NCBI GenBank assembly: GCA_022495995.1
Contig: JAFEMH010000342.1
Span: 310,001 to 374,000 of the forward strand
Reading direction: 5' to 3'
Length of the DNA stretch: 64,000 nucleotides
Origin: Adenophora triphylla var. japonica
Lineage: Eukaryota > Streptophyta > Magnoliopsida > Asterales > Campanulaceae
In this document: piece after piece, positions 59,180 through 64,000 of the stretch
How positions within the stretch are numbered: position 1 is the stretch's first letter
Layout: each line of letters opens with the position of its first letter
Made by a program: the position numbers and the translations under genes
Notes under the pieces: generated by a model
What the model saw: the letters and a program-made list of their open reading frames with translations, nothing else
Databases searched by the model: none
What the model was told of the DNA's origin: nothing

Positions 59180-59632
59180 CTGCTTAGGACGAATTGGGAT
59201 TAGTTGCTTCTGTTCCCCACCAAAGGGTGAAATTTAACACCCCGGGCGGGGTTGCTACAATAAAGAACCAGCCCGGGAGATTCCTTTGAGCACTAGAGGA
59301 GAAGAGAAAGGCGGATAAAGGCCAGACATCCTGCCCGCAGAAAGAGGGCGAGGACAAACTGAGAAAGGGGAAATCCAATGAACTTATTCCGGCACCCATA
59401 CCAATTGGCATGCTTTCTTTTCATTCCACGAAGGTGGAGCTCAAAACGAGCAGAAAGGCCAAGAAGTTGGCCCCCATTGAGGGAGGATATATTGATAGGG
59501 GAATTGAAGGAAAGATAGACTGAGAGGTCATATATTCCATGGCCGCACTGCCTGAGGCAACCATCCATTGCCATAGACTCCCTGCACAACTGTGAAATCA
59601 GTGACCTCAGGCCTAACGACGAGCTCGAGGAA

Positions 59633-61127
59633 GTGGTAATCAACTTCCACTACCCCGAACAAACTGTTAAGGTCGGGCTGGAAATTCACCCCGAGGAGAG
59701 GAAGATCTTGATCGAATTCCTCCGGAAAAATTGTGATGTGTTCATTTGGAGGGTGGAGGACATGCAAGGAATTAGCAAGGACGTGATCCTCCACAAAATT
59801 AATGATGACCCATCCTTCAAGAACATTCATCAGAAATCAAGATACTTCTCTCCGGACAAGGAGATAGCGATCAAAGAAGAGGTGGAGAAGGTGCTTGAGG
59901 CGGGGATAATTGAAGAAATTTCTTGTCCTAAGTGGCTAGCAAATGTGGTCATGGTCAAAAAGGCCAATGATAAATGGAGGATGTGCATTGATTTCACGGA
60001 TCTCAAAAAAGCATGCCCCAAAGATTTCTTCCCTCTTTCTCGCATAGACCGATTGGTAGACTCGATAGCCGGACACAGAGTCCTGAGCTTCATTGATGCA
60101 TATTCCGGCTATCATCAGATCAAAATGGCTCCCGAAGATGTCCCCTCTGTAGCTTTCATCGCTGCGGGCAAAACATACTGCTATACAATGATGCCCTTCG
60201 GGCTGAAAAACGTAGGAGCCACCTACCAACGAATGGTCAATATCGTCTTTATAGACCAATTCAGCAAGAACCTTGAGGCCTACATTGATGATATGGTCAT
60301 AAAGACAAGAGAAAACTCCCACAAGCTCGACGTGGAGGAAACATTCTCTAACTTACGCTGCAATGAAATTGAACCCCCTAAAATGTGCATTTGGGGTCAA
60401 GGAGGGCAAGTTTCTCGAATTCATGGTCAATCAGCGAGGAATCGAAGCTAATCTTGAGAAAATTCAAGCGCTGTTGGACATGAGACCTCCTGCCTGCGTG
60501 AAGGATGTGCAAAAGCTAAATGGGCGCATCACCGCACTAGGCCGCTTCATCTCGCGGTCAGCAGAGAGATGCCTCCCCTTCTTCAAAACTCTAAAAGGGG
60601 GGAAGAAAGCTGACGAATTCACATGGAGTCACGGCTGCCGTCAAGCTTTTGAAGAATTGAAGAGGTACCTCGAGCAGCCCCCTCTACTCAGCAGCCCGGT
60701 GCCCGGGAAAGAGCTTTTTCTATTTTTAGCAGTTACTGATCTGGCAGTAGCTGCTGTTCTTGTAAGGGAGGAAAATAACTCCCAAAAACCACTCTATTAT
60801 GTATCTAAGGCACTATCCGCCATAGAAGGGCATTATTTAAATATAGAGAAATTAGCTTACGCCTTGCTTATATCTGTTCGAAAATTAAGAGCTTACTTTT
60901 CTGCACATCCTATAACTGTACTCACTGAGGCCCCGCTTAGAAAGGTTTTACATAAACCAGAGTCCTCGGGGAGGATGCTAGCTTGGTCTATAGAGCTCAC
61001 TGAGTTCCAGATCACCTACTCCTCGAGAAGGACAATCAAAGCGCAGGCCTTAGCTGATTTTGTAGCAGAATCGTCATTTAAACTAGTGGACATCGACATG
61101 GGAAAGAGAAAGCGAACAGAGTCATAA
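59633..61127 (+). pseudogene. Tat-3 reverse transcriptase and RNase H
   Basis: RT with CIDFTDLKKACPKDFFPL, MPFGLKNVGATYQRM and catalytic YIDD at 60281-60292. A frameshift at about 60360 leads to CAFGVKEGKFLEFMVNQRGI and RNase H (LFLAVTDLAVAAVLV, YYVSKAL, IEKLAYALLI). Stop at 61125-61127. Confidence 0.9.
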
Positions 61128-61179
61128 GAAGCCCAAGATAGCTCAGACACAGAGATTATACAGCCCAAAGAGCGTCCAG

Positions 61180-62505
61180 AAGAAGTGTGGACTTTATTCG
61201 TGGACGGCTCTGCGAGCAAGGTTATAAGTGGAGCAGGCATACTCTTGATCGCACCCTGCAGGGAGAAATTCAAAAGAGCCTTAAGATTCAAGTTCGAAGC
61301 TTCGAACAATCAGGCTGAGTATGAAGCGATTATAGCGGGCATGGAATTGGCCAGAGACTTGGGAGTTCAGAATATTTAGATAAATAGTGACTCTCGGCTT
61401 ATAGTAAATCAAATTAAGGGGGAGTATGACACGATCAACCCAGTGCTAACTCAGTGCTGTGGTCTAGCCAAAACCCTTATCAAAAATTTCACATACTATG
61501 AGCTGAACCAAGTGATGAGAGAGGACAACACAGAGGCTGACCTTCTCTCCCGAATAACCGATCAAGAAGTCGTAGACTTAGAGATGAACTGCCAAATAGA
61601 ATTCACATAAAGACCTGCTATAGATCGAATTCAGATAAACAATATTGAGGATCAAGTAAGGGGCTGGGTAGATGAGATCAAGGATTACATCAAGAGGCAG
61701 ACCCTTCCCGAAGATCAAGCAAAGGCTAGAACCATTGGAAAGGTGTCCGCGAAATACCTCGTCCTGGACGGAGTACTATTTCGACGATCATTCACCAAGC
61801 CTTTGCTAAGATGCGTCAAAACTCAAATGGTCACCAATTTGCTCTATGAGGTCCATGAAGGAGTTTGTGGCGGACATCCTGGTGCTCGCACTCTCACGGA
61901 CAAGATTAAATTTCAAGGATATTATTGGCCTACGATGAGGAGAGATACACAGGAGTACGTAAAGAAATGTGACAAATGCCAATGGTTTGCGGACATTCCT
62001 AGGCTACCATCAACAGAGCAGACTTTGGTTGTACCATCGTGGCCGTTTGATACATGGGGGATTGATCTAATCGGACCGTTCCCAACTGCCCGAGGAGGCA
62101 TTAAGTAAGCCGTGGTGGCCGTGGACTATCTTACAAAGTGGACGGAAGCAAAGGCCTTAGACACTATCTCTAAGGAGAATGTTATTAATTTCGTCCACGA
62201 TCACATATGGTGCAGATTTGGGGTTCCCCGAGCAATAATCTCAGATAATGGCACTCAGTTCTCTACAAAATTCACAGCTGAATGTGAGAGAATGAAAGTA
62301 CAACACCGCCAATCCGCAGTAGCTTACCCCCAAGGGAACGGTCAAGCTGAGGCCGCAAACAAATTTGTCCTAACCTCCCTAAAGAAAAATTTGGAAGGAC
62401 GAGGAGGACGATGGCTGGACGAGCTCCAATCCGCGTTATGGTTCATCCGCATGACGATAAGAAATTCAACAGGTGAAACTCCTTTCTCACCATGTATGGG
62501 TCAGA
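61180..62505 (+). pseudogene. Tat-3 second RNase H and integrase
   Basis: WTLFVDGSASKVISGAGILL at 61188 starts the second RNase H, and EADLLSRITD ends it. Integrase follows with HPGARTLTDKIKFQGYYWP, CDKCQW (zinc part), AVDYLTKWTEAKAL (first Asp at about 62120), IISDNGTQFS (second Asp) and NGQAEAANK (Glu). Single stops at 61377, 61608 and 62106 lie in one common frame. Confidence 0.88.
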
Positions 62506-62896
62506 GGCAATGACTCCAGTTGAGGTAGCCCTACCCTCGTACAGAGTCACATACTTCGATGAGTCTCAAAACGAGGCAAACAGAAGGTATGACCTGGACG
62601 ATCTCGAAGAAAAGAGAATACGAGCAAATGAAAAAATGGTGAACTACAAGCAAAAGGCGAAGAAGCATCATGATAAGAGAGTGAATAGGAGAAGTTTTTC
62701 GATTGGAGATTGGGTACTCAGAAACGTTGAGGTCCAAGGGACCCTAGCAAGTTTCCACAAGCTCTCCCCGAAATGGGAAGGTCCGTACGAAGTTACCCAA
62801 ATAATCAAAGAGGGTACCTACAGATTGCGGACAAAGGAAGGAAAAGACCTCAAGAACGCTTGGAATAGTGATCACCTCAGAAAGTATTTCTTTTAA
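62492..62896 (+). pseudogene. Tat-3 integrase C-terminus
   Basis: Follows a frameshift at about 62490. YGSEAMTPVEVALPSYR and WEGPYEVTQIIKEGTYRL are the conserved end of gypsy integrases. Stop at 62894. Confidence 0.85.
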
Positions 62897-64000
62897 AATC
62901 TTTGTAAAATATAAGGGTGATAGAGGCAATGAATGTATGATTGTTAAACCAATTTTTGTGCAAAACTTGTGTTAACTATGGTAGAAACCTACCCACCAGC
63001 CTCAAAAGCTAAAGTGGATGCCCGCAAGCGGATGCCAGTGGGTAAAAGGGCCAATATATGAGCCCCTACCTATTGATGCACAAAGATCCATTAAGATCAC
63101 ATGCCTATATGTGTACAAAGGCCATTAAGCTCGTACTCGATCACGGACAACACTCCCTGTCCTATCCGGGTGAACCACCAAAAATAAGTGGATATAGATG
63201 CAAGTGGGGACAAAGGCCAAAGTCCGGACCGACTAAATGCGGGTAGGCCTTAGTTGGCTGTTGACCGCATGCCTGTATGTACAAAGGCCAACACATGAGC
63301 CCGTTACATGATCACCACAAGACTCCAAAGAGTCAGACCGCGTGAACCACCAATAGTGGATACAGATGCCGGTGGGTTAAAGGGCCAATATGCCCCTACC
63401 TACTGTTGCGTGGAATATTGCCTCATGGCCACAATCTGCATGTCCAATGAAAGAAGCATGCCTTGGCTCTTTTAAAATTACACCACAGATTTAAAAAATC
63501 TAAATAAGTGTAAGTGGAAGGGAGTGATCAAAGAAGTTTTAAAAGCCAAATAGACAAAAGGAGGTCAAGGCCTCAAAATTGTCCAAGGCCATAACAAACG
63601 CGATCATAGAGAAAAAGGGCTGTCTCTCACAAAAAACTCAAGCGGTTTTGAATAAAGAGTTATAAACTCATAAACGCGGTCAAAAGGCCTAACATGCCCC
63701 TAAACCACGGCGTTGAGTCAACTAATTGTTCCAAGTCGTAAGCTGGAAAAAAGAAAAGCAAGAGTACAAGCCTAAGGAAAAGCATTGATATAAGTATCAA
63801 GGTATTCACACATTGCCAAAAGAAAAACAGCTTACAAAGACGAGCAGTTGAATAAAAATACTTCCACTAATGGATAAAACGATTTACATAAATCCTACAA
63901 ATCTATTACATAAGGAAAAATATTGAATCCTAAGCTAGAGGTTGGTCAGAGGGAACGGTCTCTTTGGCTGTCTCGGTGGTAGGTGTTGGAGAAGGAAGAT
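62897..64000. other. Tat-3 spacer with diverged repeats
   Basis: GGCCAATATATGAGCCCCTA (about 63050) and GGCCAATATGCCCCTACC (about 63385), and GTGAACCACCAA at 63171 and 63344, show an old tandem repeat of about 170 bases. The last 70 bases, read on the minus strand, are open from the window edge and encode a Pro/Thr-rich end (SPTPTTETAKETVPSDQ) with a stop near 63935, which could be the tail of an antisense gene as in Tat-1. Confidence 0.5.

Larger units (their letters stand above)
56150..64000 (+). mobile_element. Tat-3: Tat/Retand-like Ty3/gypsy element, right end outside the window
   Basis: LTR-like start, primer site, gag, protease, RT, RNase H, second RNase H and integrase, all on the plus strand, then a repeated spacer. 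The second RNase H and the C-x2-H-x4-H-x4-C gag knuckle place it in the Tat group. It is a different family from Tat-1 (only distant protein similarity). Confidence 0.88.

Overview
The window is plant nuclear DNA, most likely heterochromatic or intergenic DNA of a large-genome angiosperm. It is made almost entirely of transposable elements nested inside one another. I recognise no intact host gene, tRNA, rRNA or organellar insert. The plant call rests on the element types: Ty1/copia, Tat/Ogre-like and Athila-like Ty3/gypsy elements, a plant L1 LINE with a C-terminal RNase H, a CACTA element with TNP2-like fragments, a long-TIR MULE and a hAT MITE. Nearly every coding region is broken, mostly by stop codons that could come from C-to-T changes, as expected for old, methylated repeats.

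Layout from left to right. 1-5365 is the 3' part of a decayed copia element with its 3' LTR. It sits in Tat-2 (5366-14712), of which only the right part is present: an antisense plant-mobile-domain (PMD) exon, a tandem repeat array and the 3' LTR. A near-intact LINE (6660-12637, 16-bp target duplication) is inserted in Tat-2. Tat-2 abuts Athila-A (14713 to about 19072 or beyond, antisense), which is split by a MULE (14942-16145, 9-bp duplication). An AT-rich stretch with a (TAA)n microsatellite follows.

Tat-1 (21287-43337, 22 kb, GACCT duplication) carries gag, protease, G-patch, RT, two RNase H regions and integrase on the + strand. Behind these are two antisense genes: a DUF7745-like gene and a four-exon PMD gene, each with its own promoter-like region. 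A hAT MITE (22845-23618, 8-bp duplication) sits in its 5' LTR.

Athila-B (about 43560-47270, antisense) follows, then a solo-LTR-like segment from 47271 split by a CACTA element (48083-55532, TAA duplication). That CACTA element contains a very young non-autonomous LTR retrotransposon (48164-50535, GAGAC duplication). From about 56150 to the window end is Tat-3, a third Tat-like gypsy element with gag, protease, RT/RNase H, second RNase H and integrase.

The most interesting signal is a paired, CGCG-centred inverted-repeat module placed upstream of TATA-like boxes. It occurs in the LTRs of three different element families (copia, Tat-1, Tat-2) and, in related form, upstream of the antisense cargo genes of Tat-1 and Tat-2. 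It looks like a promoter module shared by the retroelements and the genes they carry. The antisense PMD gene has the same first two intron boundaries (phase 0) in two different Tat families, so it appears to be long-standing cargo.
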